Source: CAYJAZ01 sp964369185
Lineage (GTDB): Bacteria; Desulfobacterota; Desulfovibrionia; Desulfovibrionales; Desulfovibrionaceae
Reading direction: 5' to 3'
NCBI GenBank assembly: GCA_964369185.1
Contig: CAYJEN010000002.1
Span: 31,248 to 95,247, forward strand
DNA: 64,000 nucleotides
In this document: positions 9,203 to 18,858 of the stretch, piece after piece
How positions within the stretch are numbered: position 1 is the stretch's first letter
Layout: every line of letters begins with the position of its first letter
The notes under the pieces: model-generated
The model's database searches: none
What the model was told of the DNA's origin: nothing
What the model saw: only the letters and a program-made list of their open reading frames with translations
Position numbers and translations under genes: made by a program

Positions 9203-9979
9203 ATGTCGAGGATAATAGCGGTAGCAAACCAAAAGGGCGGAGTCGGGAAGACGACTACGGCTGTTAATCTATCTTCTTCGCTGGCAATAATGGAGAACAG
9301 AGTTCTATTGATAGACTGTGATCCGCAGGCGAACTCTACATCAGCATTAGGGTATGAGCAAGAAAAATTGGAGAAAAATCTTTATACATCATTTTTTAAT
9401 TTTGATGAATTAGATGAGGCTCTTCTACAAACACCAACTCCTTACCTTAAACTACTTCCATCTTCTACGGATTTAGTGGGAATTGAAATTGAACTTGTGG
9501 ATAAAATGGCGCGCGAATTTTACTTGAGTGAACTTCTCGACACTGTAAAGCATCAATATGATTTTATAATTTTAGATTGTCCTCCATCATTAGGTCTTAT
9601 AACTCTTAACTGCCTTTGTGCTGCTAAAGAATTACTTATTCCTTTGCAATGTGAATTTTTTGCTTTGGAAGGTATTGTAAAGCTTATGCAAACGTATGAG
9701 CTTGTAAAGAAAAGACTAAATCCTGAACTTGCACTTTTAGGAATAGTTCTAACAATGTATGATTCAAGAAATAAACTTTCAAGACAGGTGAAAGCTGAAG
9801 TGGAAAAGTGCTTTCCAAATCACCTATTTAAAACAATAATTCCACGAAATGTAAGATTGAGTGAAGCACCAAGTCATGGTAAATCAATTTTACATTATGA
9901 TATAAAATCTAAGGGTGCAGAAGCGTACTTAGAGTTCTCAAAAGAAGTTGTTATGAAAAAAAATGCAGGAAAAATATAA
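9203..9979 (+). CDS. parA: ParA family chromosome-partitioning ATPase
   Basis: The start at 9203 is preceded by GTGGAGGCGAAT, a good ribosome-binding site. It gives a 258-residue protein opening MSRIIAVANQKGGVGKTTTA, with the deviant Walker A motif at residues 11-18. DFIILDCPPSLGLIT is the Walker A' region. Chromosomal ParA proteins have this length (about 255-265). It acts with ParB, encoded next, to segregate the replication origin region, and may mean that oriC is not far away. An upstream ATG at 9128 would add 25 residues unlike the family. Confidence 0.93.
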   Translation: MSRIIAVANQKGGVGKTTTAVNLSSSLAIMENRVLLIDCDPQANSTSALGYEQEKLEKNLYTSFFNFDELDEALLQTPTPYLKLLPSSTDLVGIEIELVDKMAREFYLSELLDTVKHQYDFIILDCPPSLGLITLNCLCAAKELLIPLQCEFFALEGIVKLMQTYELVKKRLNPELALLGIVLTMYDSRNKLSRQVKAEVEKCFPNHLFKTIIPRNVRLSEAPSHGKSILHYDIKSKGAEAYLEFSKEVVMKKNAGKI

Positions 9980-9980
9980 T

Positions 9981-10997
9981 ATGTCGGGTGTAAATTCAGG
10001 TTCAAAACAAGGTTTAGGTAGAGGTTTAGGCGCACTTTTAGGGGAAAGAGTAGAAGAAAAACGTCCCGATGATGCTTTAAAAGAACTTTCACTTCATGAA
10101 ATTGTGCCTTGTGCATCTCAGCCACGTAAATATTTTAGTGAAGAACAGCTTAAAGAATTAGCTGCTTCAATACAAGAAAAAGGAATAGTTCAACCTTTAG
10201 TTGTAAGACCAATGCGTGATGGTAGATACGAAATTGTTGCCGGTGAACGTAGATGGCGTGCTGCAAAAATGCTTAGTCTTGAAACTGTGCCTGCCGTTGT
10301 GCGTACCTACACCGACGCGGATGCTATGACAATTGCTCTTATTGAAAATATCCAACGTGAAAACCTCAATCCTATGGAAGAGGCAGAAGCATTCTCCCTT
10401 TTAAAAGAGAAATTTAAACTTTCACAAGAAGAGCTTGCAAAGAGTCTTGGAAAAAGTCGCTCAGGTTTAGCTAACTCTTTACGCTTACTAAATCTGCCAA
10501 AAGAAATGAGAGATTTAATTTTTGAAACAAAACTTTCAGCGGCTCATGGTAGAACTTTACTTGCTTTGCATAATCAAGAATTGCAAACTGAACTTGCAGG
10601 TCGCATTATCAATAATAATCTAAGCGTGCGTGATGCGGAAAATATTGTCGAGTATGCAAACGCTTATCATAAGTTGCCGGAATTACCGGAGATAGCAGAG
10701 CATACAAAAAATGATGAAAAAGAAGAGCTTGCTCAAGAAAATGCTGATAAAAAACCGACTCCACGCAGAAGGTTAGCAGAAAAATCTCAAGTATTCAAAA
10801 GTCTTCAAAAACATTTGCGTGATCAAATTCATCGTGGAACAACGATTTCAGGTACTCTTGAAAACGGAAAGATAGTTCTTCCATTTTCAGGGCAAGCAGA
10901 GTTAGAACACCTTTTACATTTGCTTTCACTCGCTCCTGAACTTTTCAATCTTGATACTGAAATAAATGATTCAACTGATGCCGGGGAAACTATATAA
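9981..10997 (+). CDS. parB: ParB family chromosome-partitioning protein (CTP-dependent clamp)
   Basis: The ATG at 9981 gives 338 residues beginning MSGVNSGSKQGLGRGLGALLGE, the conserved ParB opening. It follows the parA stop directly, with AGGAAA as ribosome-binding site. The ParB/Srx nucleotide-binding domain contains the GERRWRAAK and ENIQRENLNPMEEA boxes. The helix-turn-helix is SQEELAKSLGKSRSGLANS. The last ~60 residues would dimerise. The family binds parS sites and spreads as a CTP-loaded clamp. No parS site was seen in this window. Confidence 0.95.
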   Translation: MSGVNSGSKQGLGRGLGALLGERVEEKRPDDALKELSLHEIVPCASQPRKYFSEEQLKELAASIQEKGIVQPLVVRPMRDGRYEIVAGERRWRAAKMLSLETVPAVVRTYTDADAMTIALIENIQRENLNPMEEAEAFSLLKEKFKLSQEELAKSLGKSRSGLANSLRLLNLPKEMRDLIFETKLSAAHGRTLLALHNQELQTELAGRIINNNLSVRDAENIVEYANAYHKLPELPEIAEHTKNDEKEELAQENADKKPTPRRRLAEKSQVFKSLQKHLRDQIHRGTTISGTLENGKIVLPFSGQAELEHLLHLLSLAPELFNLDTEINDSTDAGETI

Positions 10998-12413
10998 ATG
11001 TTACTTTCCCGTATTTGTTTGTTTCTTAGTCTTTTTGTATGCCCTCTAGTTGCTTATGCTGACATACCACTAGATGAAAGTTTAGAAAATACTTTAGCTG
11101 AATCATTAGATGTACCTACCACAAATTATGCACCTGTCTATACGCTCACAGATGAACGTAAAATCAATAATTATGATTTTACACTCTATGAACGTGGAAC
11201 CGATGAAGGACTTAAAATTTTTATTTTAGGCGGTATTCAAGGGGATGAACCGGGTGGATTTAATGCGGCATCACTTCTAACTACGCATTATACTTTTGAA
11301 AATGCAAAGGTTTATATAGTACCTAACTTGAACTTTGAGAGTATTGTTAAAAGAGCAAGACAAGTATCCGGCGATATGAATAGAAAATTTGCCGACCTTT
11401 CAACAAAAGATCCGCAGTATGATGAAGTAAAACGTTTACAAAGTCTTATATTGGAAGCTAAGCCGGACATTATTATAAATCTCCATGATGGTTCAGGTTT
11501 TTATAGAAAAAAGTATATTTCTAAACTGAGAAATCCAAATAGGTGGGGGCAGACTTGCATCATCGATCAAGCAGAGATTGACTCTCCTTACGGTAATCTA
11601 GAAGAAGTAGCAACAGAACTTACGCAGTTAGCTAACACAACAATTAGTCACGAAGACAACTACTTTGAAGTACGTAATACGCATACCGACAAAGGTAATG
11701 CCGAAATGGAAAAAACACTTACTTGGTTCGGTGTCAGAAATAATATTGCTTCTTATGGATTTGAAGTAAGTAAAGAATTTAATACGGTTAATCGTGTTCT
11801 TTATCACCTCACTCAACTAGAAGCCTTTTTTGATGTTTACGGCATTAATTATGATAGAAATTTTACGCTGACTCCCGATGACGTTGAAAAAGCTTTGAAA
11901 TGTCAGGTGATTGTAAAAATGGCAGATGGCAGAGTTTCTCTTCCACTGCAGGATATGAAAAATAATCAAATGGGTTATATTCCACTTCCAAAAAACTTTA
12001 CAACAGTTGCGCCTCTACCAATTATAATACCAATTAAGAAAGATAATCTCGTAACAATGCATTACGGAAATAATATAATGACTAAATTCCGTACGCAAGT
12101 TTATGAATTTTCAGATGAAAATCCTGAATTTGATGTTCTAATAGATGGTATAGAGTCTAAAGCTAAAGTTGGCGATCTTGTGAAAGTTGAAAGTTCATTT
12201 CTACTGGAACATCTTAGCGGATACAGAATAAATGCGATTGGAGCAAAAAAAGAAATTCTTCAAGGCGAGATTAAAACCGAAGCAGGTGTAAAACTTACTA
12301 AAAATGATTTTGATTCACGTTACGCTTTAGATAAATCTAATACTATTTTTCGAGTTGAGGTTTATTATAAAAAAGAATTTGTGGGTATGTTATTAGTAGA
12401 ATTTACAAAATAA
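10998..12413 (+). CDS. M99-type zinc carboxypeptidase (Csd4/Pgp1-like peptidoglycan trimming)
   Basis: A 471-residue protein with a signal peptide (residues 1-21, ending PLVAYA). The zinc motif is GGIQGDEPGG with Q81 and E84, then H163 in NLHDGSGFYR. Glutamine in place of the usual histidine is the hallmark of peptidase family M99, described for Helicobacter Csd4 and Campylobacter Pgp1. Those enzymes trim tripeptides in peptidoglycan and set helical shape. GDMNRKF and NPNRWGQ are also shared with that family. It starts directly after the parB stop codon, so it is probably co-transcribed. The role in cell curvature is inference from homology. Confidence 0.85.
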   Translation: MLLSRICLFLSLFVCPLVAYADIPLDESLENTLAESLDVPTTNYAPVYTLTDERKINNYDFTLYERGTDEGLKIFILGGIQGDEPGGFNAASLLTTHYTFENAKVYIVPNLNFESIVKRARQVSGDMNRKFADLSTKDPQYDEVKRLQSLILEAKPDIIINLHDGSGFYRKKYISKLRNPNRWGQTCIIDQAEIDSPYGNLEEVATELTQLANTTISHEDNYFEVRNTHTDKGNAEMEKTLTWFGVRNNIASYGFEVSKEFNTVNRVLYHLTQLEAFFDVYGINYDRNFTLTPDDVEKALKCQVIVKMADGRVSLPLQDMKNNQMGYIPLPKNFTTVAPLPIIIPIKKDNLVTMHYGNNIMTKFRTQVYEFSDENPEFDVLIDGIESKAKVGDLVKVESSFLLEHLSGYRINAIGAKKEILQGEIKTEAGVKLTKNDFDSRYALDKSNTIFRVEVYYKKEFVGMLLVEFTK

Positions 12414-12438
12414 AAATTTCCATAACTTAATTTACAGG

Positions 12439-12478
12439 AACGAAACTCAATTTATATTCATACTGAGTTTCGTTTTTA
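12439..12478 (+). terminator. Intrinsic terminator after the M99 peptidase gene
   Basis: The stem AACGAAACTCA (12439-12449) pairs with TGAGTTTCGTT (12464-12474), an 11-bp perfect match, followed by a T run. It ends the parA-parB-M99 transcript. The rest of 12479-12735 is AT-rich leader for the next gene, with no recognised feature. Confidence 0.85.
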
Positions 12479-12735
12479 TTTTTAAATTTAATTTAAGTGA
12501 AATAATGAACTTATAATAAGTTTAGTATTTTACTTTTTTTTGAATTATAAATCAAAAAAAAATAAACAATTATGCTAATTTGCTACTTGAAATTTGCTTT
12601 TATTTATGCTACAAACAAGCAATTATTTTAACCCTCTAACTTTGTCTAGAAGCTAGACGCAAGGAAGTGACCTATTGATTAAGGTTTATACCTTTTATAT
12701 CATGAAATTATGATTTGCAATTTTGAGGAGAATTT

Positions 12736-14187
12736 ATGCATTTACCTAACAACCCCGAAGAATTTGAAGGCCTGCACAACGTTGAATGTTGGATCGGATT
12801 TGTTATCGGACTATTGCTATTTGCTGTAGTTTTTGTTTTTGACCCACCGGAAGGAATGTCACCTGATGCGTGGAAATGTTTTGGACTCGCGTCACTCATG
12901 GCGACGTGGTGGGCGACTGAGGCAATTCCCATACCGGCAACTTCTTTTTTGCCAATAATCTTAGTGCCCGCTCTTGATTTAGGTACTATGACGCAAGCAT
13001 TAGCTCCTTATGCAAACACAACAATCTATTTGTTTTTAGGGGGATTTATTCTTGGTTTAGCAATGGAAAAATGGAATCTCCATCGTAGAATAGCGCTTAA
13101 TATTATCAATATTGTAGGTTATAGAGGGCGATATCAAATCGCCGGATTCATGGGTGCTACAGCTTTTTTGAGTATGTGGGTAAACAACTCAGCAACTGCG
13201 ATTATGATGATGCCAATTGCTTTATCGGTTATCACAATGGTGGTTGATGAAAATGATCCGAACCATAAACGCTTTGCAGTTGCACTGCTTTTAGCAATTG
13301 CTTATGGAGCGAGTATTGGCGGAATGGCAACTCTTATTGGAACAGCGCCAAACGCTCTTTTGCGTGCATTTTTAGAGGATTATTACAAAATCCATATTGG
13401 CTTTGGGCAATGGATGATTCTTGGTGTTCCTGTAGCAATTGCTATGCTTTTGGTTACTTGGGTGTGGTTATGCAGAAAAAGATTCCATCTTAATTCAGAA
13501 AGTTCGGCTAAAATTATCCAAAAAGAAATTGATAAGCTTGGAAAATGGAGCCTTGGTGAAAAATATATTGCTACTGTATTCACTCTAACAGCTATGGGAT
13601 GGGTTTTTGAACCTTTCCTTGATGACTATATACCATTTATGAACGATAGCTTTTTAGCTATGTTTGCCGCACTTATACTATTTATTCTTCCAATCAATCT
13701 TAGAAAACGAGAATTTGTGATGGATTGGGAATCTACGTCCTCCCTCCCTTGGGGAACATTGATTTTATTTGGTGGAGGTCTTGCATTAGCAGCAGTAATA
13801 TCGTCATCTGGTTTAGCTGATTGGATTTCAATTATGCTCAGTGGAATTAAAGATGTTCCTTTTATTGTAACAACTTTCATTATTGTAACTGTAATTATCT
13901 TTCTTACAGAGGTTACTTCAAATACGGCTACTACAGCTGCTTTTCTTCCATTGCTTGGCGCACTTGCCTCAACGCAAGGGATTCCGCCACAATTATTCGC
14001 TATCCCTGCTACAGTAGCAGCGAGTTGCGCATTTATGATGCCGGTTGCAACGCCTCCAAATACTGTGGTTTTCAGTACAGGTAAAGTGCCAATCAGTGCG
14101 ATGATGAGAGCCGGACTTGTATTAAACATCGCAGGTATGTTTATTGTAACAGGTTTTTGCTACTTCTTAGTGGATATTTTTAAGTAA
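12736..14187 (+). CDS. DASS/SLC13 family sodium:dicarboxylate (anion) symporter
   Basis: A 483-residue membrane protein with about 11-12 hydrophobic helices. Two SNT-type sodium/substrate motifs are visible: WVNNSATAIMMMPIA in the first half and EVTSNTATTAAFLPL in the second. They are the clearest mark of the divalent anion:sodium symporter family (CitT, VcINDY, SdcS). TEAIPIPATSFLPI near the start is also conserved. It probably imports C4-dicarboxylates such as succinate, malate or fumarate; tartrate or sulfate cannot be excluded. The ribosome-binding site GAGGAG lies before the ATG. Confidence 0.9.
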   Translation: MHLPNNPEEFEGLHNVECWIGFVIGLLLFAVVFVFDPPEGMSPDAWKCFGLASLMATWWATEAIPIPATSFLPIILVPALDLGTMTQALAPYANTTIYLFLGGFILGLAMEKWNLHRRIALNIINIVGYRGRYQIAGFMGATAFLSMWVNNSATAIMMMPIALSVITMVVDENDPNHKRFAVALLLAIAYGASIGGMATLIGTAPNALLRAFLEDYYKIHIGFGQWMILGVPVAIAMLLVTWVWLCRKRFHLNSESSAKIIQKEIDKLGKWSLGEKYIATVFTLTAMGWVFEPFLDDYIPFMNDSFLAMFAALILFILPINLRKREFVMDWESTSSLPWGTLILFGGGLALAAVISSSGLADWISIMLSGIKDVPFIVTTFIIVTVIIFLTEVTSNTATTAAFLPLLGALASTQGIPPQLFAIPATVAASCAFMMPVATPPNTVVFSTGKVPISAMMRAGLVLNIAGMFIVTGFCYFLVDIFK

Positions 14188-14250
14188 GAAGTTTGAGTGG
14201 CTTAATAGCATTAGTAAATATGTTATAAGGATTATTTCACATAGTTATAA

Positions 14251-14296
14251 GTGAAGTGAGAAATAATATTAATATTATTTCTCACTTCACTTTTTT
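14251..14296 (+). terminator. Perfect 20-bp palindromic terminator
   Basis: Arms 14251-14270 (GTGAAGTGAGAAATAATATT) and 14271-14290 are exact reverse complements, and six T follow on the plus strand. It ends the symporter transcript. The rest of the intergenic stretch to 14601 is AT-rich and holds only the ribosome-binding site of the chemoreceptor gene. Confidence 0.85.
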
Positions 14297-14601
14297 AATT
14301 GCTATGTTCAAATATAAAATCATAATCATTAAATTTTTTTTATTGATGCTTGAAAAATCAATTTATAGAGCTTTCTAACAGCTAAACTAATGAAGTTATA
14401 AAGTTATTTTTTCATAATTATATTTTGCTATTTCCATTGACTTTATAATTATAATTTGTTATTCTTACTGTAAAATTTACAGATAGCGGCTCTCATAAAT
14501 TAGACGAATTAATTTTTTTTATAAACTTTTTTATAAACTTTCCGATTAATAATATATCTGAATTAGAAAATTTGTGATTAATAAAGATTAAGAGGTATGA
14601 T

Positions 14602-17013
14602 ATGACAACTAAAAGTCGAATAATCCTAGGGTTTAGTGTTTTAGCTTGTATGATTCTTGCACTTTCGGTGCTTAATTATAACTCATCAAAAAAAACAATT
14701 GATGACTTACAGGTTTTTAGTGTTATAGATAAGGCTGATACGTTAACATTTCAAATTGAAATACAAATGTATCAAGTAAATAATAATTTAGAACTTTTTG
14801 TACAAACGAATGAGCAAGAATACAAAGATGAAGTAATTACTTCTGTAGACAAAATAATAGCAGGATATGATGAACTTCTTGCAATCATGCCAGCAGTAAA
14901 TTCATCAAATCTTAGAAATGCTCTCAACGCAACAAAAAAACTTAAAGTTACTCTTGAAGATCTTATAAATGAAACAGCAGGTTTCTATCAAACTTACGAT
15001 AATAGATTTATTCCAACCCTTACAAAATTTCAAGCTGTTACAAAACAAATTGCGGATGAATCTATTTCAAGTAATAATATGTCGATAATGCAATCTTCCC
15101 TTGAGTTGCAAAATTATATTATTATTTTATCAGAGAATATGCTTTCATTCTTGCTTGCTCAAGACAAGGCTTTCCTTAAAGCAATTGTAGATAGTAGACC
15201 GCAGATAAAATCTAGAATTGATAAACTTTCGTTTTTAGAATATTCAGTTCCGAATGGTCTTGTTGGCGAGCTTCGTAGCTTGCATGAAGACTTTGAAAAA
15301 ATTGTTGAAGATTTATATCAACAAGCATTACGAATAAATGGTTATAATGAAATTTTACCACAAGAGCAGTATGCAGTTTCAAGCATAACAGAAGAGATTA
15401 GTAAACGTGCTTCACAAAGAGCTAGTGAGATTTTTACGCTTATACTTGACGAAAGTGAAGATACGTCAACTCAATCTATGATTCTTTCACTTGTTGCACT
15501 TGTATTAAGTATTATTATAGCAATAGTCATTATATCAAAACTTGCAAACACCCTTAAAGAGATGGCAATGCTTGGTCAAGCTATAGCAAATGGAGATTTT
15601 AGTAAAAAGTCGAACATTAAAGAAAAAGGTGAAGTTGGTCTTGTTTTATCAAGTATAAGTGATATATCTCGAGTACTTGTTTCAATGATAGCAACATCAC
15701 GCAAAAATGCAAATGATGTAGCAAGTGGATTTTTAAATGCAAGAGTGGACTTAAACGAATTTAAAGGTGAATACCAAAATCTTGCTCTTACAATTAACAC
15801 AGTATCTGATTCATACATAAAATATATAGAAAATATGCAGACAGGACTATTTACTGCAACTCCTCAAAATGATGTACGTTATATGAATAATGCCGCTAAA
15901 AAAATGGTGAACATGGATGATGTTCAAGGTAAAAAATGTTCTGATTTATTCCGCGCTCATTGTTGTAATAGTACTTCAACATGTTTAGGATGTTCATCAA
16001 TAGCCCGCAAAGGCACTTTATCAGGCGAAGCATTATGCGCAACAAGAGGTGGAGATAAAGTTCTTTCAGTATCAGCAAATCCACTATACGACTTAGATGG
16101 AAATATAGTTGCCTATGTTGAACTTCTCCATGATGTAACTCAAATGAAAGAGCAAACAAATGCAATTAAAGCATTATCAGAACAAGCAAATGGTGTTGCG
16201 CTTAGAGTTGCATCGGCAGCGGAAGAGCTTTCATCACAGACAGAAAATATTGTTCAAGGTTCAAACTTACAAAAAGAACGTATTGAAGGCACTTCAGCAG
16301 CAATGACAGAAATGAATGCCTCAGTTATAGAAGTGGCAAGAAATGCAAGTATTACAGCCGAACAAGGTGAAAATGTTCGACTAAAAGCAAGCGAAGGTAT
16401 TACAACTTTAGGAAAGATGACTGAATCTATGACGGCACTCAGCAATTCCTCAGAAAATCTTAAAGGTAATATGGCTAAACTTGATGAACTTGCAGAAGGT
16501 ATCGATAGCGTTATCAATGTGATTACAGATATAGCAGATCAAACAAACCTTCTTGCTCTAAACGCCGCAATAGAAGCAGCCAGAGCAGGTGAGGCAGGTA
16601 GAGGATTTGCCGTTGTAGCAGACGAAGTTCGTAAACTTGCAGAAAAAACGATGTCAGCAACAAGCGAAGTTGCGGGCAGCATTCGTGCAATCCAAATATC
16701 AAGTCGAGCAAACCAACAAGAGGTTTCAAGTGTAGTAACTTATGTTGAAACAACTGCTCGCCTAGCGCAAGAATCAGAAAACTCCTTGCAGGAAATTGTA
16801 AGCTTTACAACGCAAACATCTGAAATGATACAAAATATCTCAACAGCAGCGCAAGAGCAAAAAAATGTATCTAATGAAATATCTCACTCAATGCTAGATA
16901 TTAGTGATACGGTAAACAGCACAACTGAAGCAATTATTCAATCAGCAGAAGCGATTAAAGAGTTAACGGAACAAGCTCAAGAGTTGCAGTCATATATGAG
17001 TAAGGTTCAGTAA
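14602..17013 (+). CDS. Methyl-accepting chemotaxis protein with a cysteine-rich PAS-like domain
   Basis: An 803-residue transducer. It has an N-terminal membrane anchor (about residues 9-25), a helical periplasmic domain to about 290, and a second membrane helix (SMILSLVALVLSIIIAIVII). A HAMP region follows, then a PAS-like domain (about 405-515). That domain contains C446, C454, C455, C461 and C464 in an HCC-x5-CLGC pattern that could hold a metal or haem-like group. The signalling domain has the conserved hairpin tip DQTNLLALNAAIEAARAGEAG. The ligand is unknown. The domain order is common in Desulfovibrio. AAGAGGTATGAT precedes the ATG. A terminator follows. Confidence 0.93.
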   Translation: MTTKSRIILGFSVLACMILALSVLNYNSSKKTIDDLQVFSVIDKADTLTFQIEIQMYQVNNNLELFVQTNEQEYKDEVITSVDKIIAGYDELLAIMPAVNSSNLRNALNATKKLKVTLEDLINETAGFYQTYDNRFIPTLTKFQAVTKQIADESISSNNMSIMQSSLELQNYIIILSENMLSFLLAQDKAFLKAIVDSRPQIKSRIDKLSFLEYSVPNGLVGELRSLHEDFEKIVEDLYQQALRINGYNEILPQEQYAVSSITEEISKRASQRASEIFTLILDESEDTSTQSMILSLVALVLSIIIAIVIISKLANTLKEMAMLGQAIANGDFSKKSNIKEKGEVGLVLSSISDISRVLVSMIATSRKNANDVASGFLNARVDLNEFKGEYQNLALTINTVSDSYIKYIENMQTGLFTATPQNDVRYMNNAAKKMVNMDDVQGKKCSDLFRAHCCNSTSTCLGCSSIARKGTLSGEALCATRGGDKVLSVSANPLYDLDGNIVAYVELLHDVTQMKEQTNAIKALSEQANGVALRVASAAEELSSQTENIVQGSNLQKERIEGTSAAMTEMNASVIEVARNASITAEQGENVRLKASEGITTLGKMTESMTALSNSSENLKGNMAKLDELAEGIDSVINVITDIADQTNLLALNAAIEAARAGEAGRGFAVVADEVRKLAEKTMSATSEVAGSIRAIQISSRANQQEVSSVVTYVETTARLAQESENSLQEIVSFTTQTSEMIQNISTAAQEQKNVSNEISHSMLDISDTVNSTTEAIIQSAEAIKELTEQAQELQSYMSKVQ

Positions 17014-17063
17014 TTCTAAAACTTGAAATCTACCTTACAGAACAGTGTAAAACAGCAAACGTA

Positions 17064-17102
17064 AAAAAGGGAAAGCTAACAATGTAGGCTTTCCCTTTTT
17101 TT
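17064..17102 (+). terminator. Terminator between the MCP gene and uppP (convergent genes)
   Basis: AAAAAGGGAAAGC (from 17064) pairs with GCTTTCCCTTTTT (to about 17100) and a T run follows on the plus strand. The A run on the other arm means it can also serve the minus-strand uppP gene. Confidence 0.85.
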
Positions 17103-17122
17103 GTAGTGTATAGAAAGATATT

Positions 17123-17986
17123 CTAGAAAAAGTATAAGTAAAGAGCAGCAGCAATAGCAATTCTATAATACGCAAATACTCTAAAACTATACTTAGATAC
17201 AAAGGATATAAAAAGCTTTATAGCAAGAACAGCAAATATAAATGAAAAAAGAATACCATATGCAAGAAAGCTTATATCCGCAGTTGTAAAGGCTTCAAAC
17301 GACTTGATGAAATCGTAAGCAGAAGCGGCAACAATAATTGGAACAGCGGCAAAGAAGGAATACTCGGCAGCAGTTTTGCGTGATAGATTTAGAAACATAC
17401 CACCCATAATTGTAGATGCTGAACGCGAAAATCCAGGGCAGAGCGCAAGAATTTGGAACAAACCAATGCCAAGCGCAAGGCGTGGAGTGAGTTCGTCAAT
17501 GGATTCTATTTGTTCGGTATTTTCAGGTTTTCTGTCTTGAAAGTGTTCAGCAATCAACATGAAAATAGCGCCAAGCACTAAAAAAATGAGCACACTTTCT
17601 ACACTGAAAAGCATTTTTATATACTTATGAAGTATAAGACCAAGCAATGAAGCCGGAAGCGAAGTAAGAAACAAAAGATATAAGCCATAAAAGCCTGAAA
17701 ATTTAGGTGGATTATCTTTTTTAGGAAAGAGTAAACCCCAAAATCTTCCAAAATAGAGCCATAATACAGCAAACATTGCGCCAACTTGAATAACTACTTC
17801 AAATCCTTCAGTTATACCTTCAGAGCCAAAGCCAAGAAGGTGATTTGTAAGGATTAAATGTCCTGTAGACGAAACAGGTAAAAATTCTGTAATACCTTCA
17901 ACAAAGCCAAATATAAGAGCTATAATCGGCATAGCCAAATTTCCAAGAAATTCAAAGGCAGGCGATAAAAAATTAAGTGATTCCAT
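17123..17986 (-). CDS. uppP: Undecaprenyl-diphosphatase
   Basis: A 287-residue integral membrane phosphatase that recycles the lipid carrier for cell-wall and O-antigen synthesis. Both active-site motifs are intact: EGITEFLPVSSTGHLIL near the N terminus and CPGFSRSASTIMGG in the middle. The start at 17986 gives an N-terminal extension of about 18 residues compared with most homologues. An internal ATG at 17932, with GGAAA in front, is an alternative start. The gene is 8 bases downstream of a TetR gene on the same strand, so the two may be co-transcribed. Confidence 0.95.
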   Translation of the reverse strand: MESLNFLSPAFEFLGNLAMPIIALIFGFVEGITEFLPVSSTGHLILTNHLLGFGSEGITEGFEVVIQVGAMFAVLWLYFGRFWGLLFPKKDNPPKFSGFYGLYLLFLTSLPASLLGLILHKYIKMLFSVESVLIFLVLGAIFMLIAEHFQDRKPENTEQIESIDELTPRLALGIGLFQILALCPGFSRSASTIMGGMFLNLSRKTAAEYSFFAAVPIIVAASAYDFIKSFEAFTTADISFLAYGILFSFIFAVLAIKLFISFVSKYSFRVFAYYRIAIAAALYLYFF

Positions 17987-17994
17987 AGAGTTTT

Positions 17995-18564
17995 TTAGGT
18001 TGTAATTGAGCGCTCAACAAAGCGCAGAGTCTCAGTGTATAAATTTTTAGGAGCGTAAGGGGTAAGAACATTTGTTCTATTTACGCCAACAAGCATTGAA
18101 ACAATAACTTGTTCAGTCGCTTGGATAGGCAGTTCACGAATGCTGCCGTCTACCATGCCGCGCATAAGGCTTTGTTCGAGAATTTTATGTACATCATTGA
18201 ATTTATCGAACATGATTTGTCTGTCATCGGTAACTTTCATGTCAGAATACGGCGAGCAGCGCACAAGTACAAGCCAATTAGAATTTGGATTAATAGTGAA
18301 GTCGAGGTAAGCTTTACAGTAAGATAAAACAGCTTCTTTTCCACAAGAAGTGTCATCAACTGCATCTTCTAACACACGAAGAAAATTATTTAAAACGTCC
18401 ATACCAGCGGCGAGGAATAGTCTTTCCTTATTCCCGTAGTGGTGAGTGAGCAAACCTAAAGCAACGTTTGCTCTATCGGAAATTTTTTTAAAAGTAGTTT
18501 CAGTAAATCCGTATTCACCAAAAAGTTCTTTAGCAGCTTGAAGAAGAGCTTCTTTCTTAGTCAT
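17995..18564 (-). CDS. TetR family transcriptional regulator
   Basis: A 189-residue protein. The N-terminal helix-turn-helix is visible in LLQAAKELFGEYGFTETTFKKISDRANVALGLLTHHYGNKERLF, quoted here only as the region of residues 7-50. The ligand-binding C-terminal half is not recognisable by subfamily. AGGGGAAAA precedes the start ATG. Because uppP follows after 8 bases, the regulator may control uppP and itself, but no operator was identified in 18565-18858. Confidence 0.88.
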   Translation of the reverse strand: MTKKEALLQAAKELFGEYGFTETTFKKISDRANVALGLLTHHYGNKERLFLAAGMDVLNNFLRVLEDAVDDTSCGKEAVLSYCKAYLDFTINPNSNWLVLVRCSPYSDMKVTDDRQIMFDKFNDVHKILEQSLMRGMVDGSIRELPIQATEQVIVSMLVGVNRTNVLTPYAPKNLYTETLRFVERSITT

Positions 18565-18858
18565 TGTTTTCCCCTAATAAAACAAATCAATATGCAATTA
18601 TAATCGTAAATATTTATCTTAAAAGAATAAATCAAGATTATAATCAAAAATTCAACACATCTATACAATATTTTTAAAAACTATTCAAGATAAAAATTCA
18701 GTAAATTTTTCATATAATTAGATAAAGTTATTGTGAATGTGAAAATTTTCTTTTAATTTTTTCATATTTTTTCCTAAATATAGAATGTCAGCATATTGAC
18801 AAGCTCTAAGTAAATATTATTTTTTATGTGATTGAAGTGTATAATTAAGGAGTGCTAA

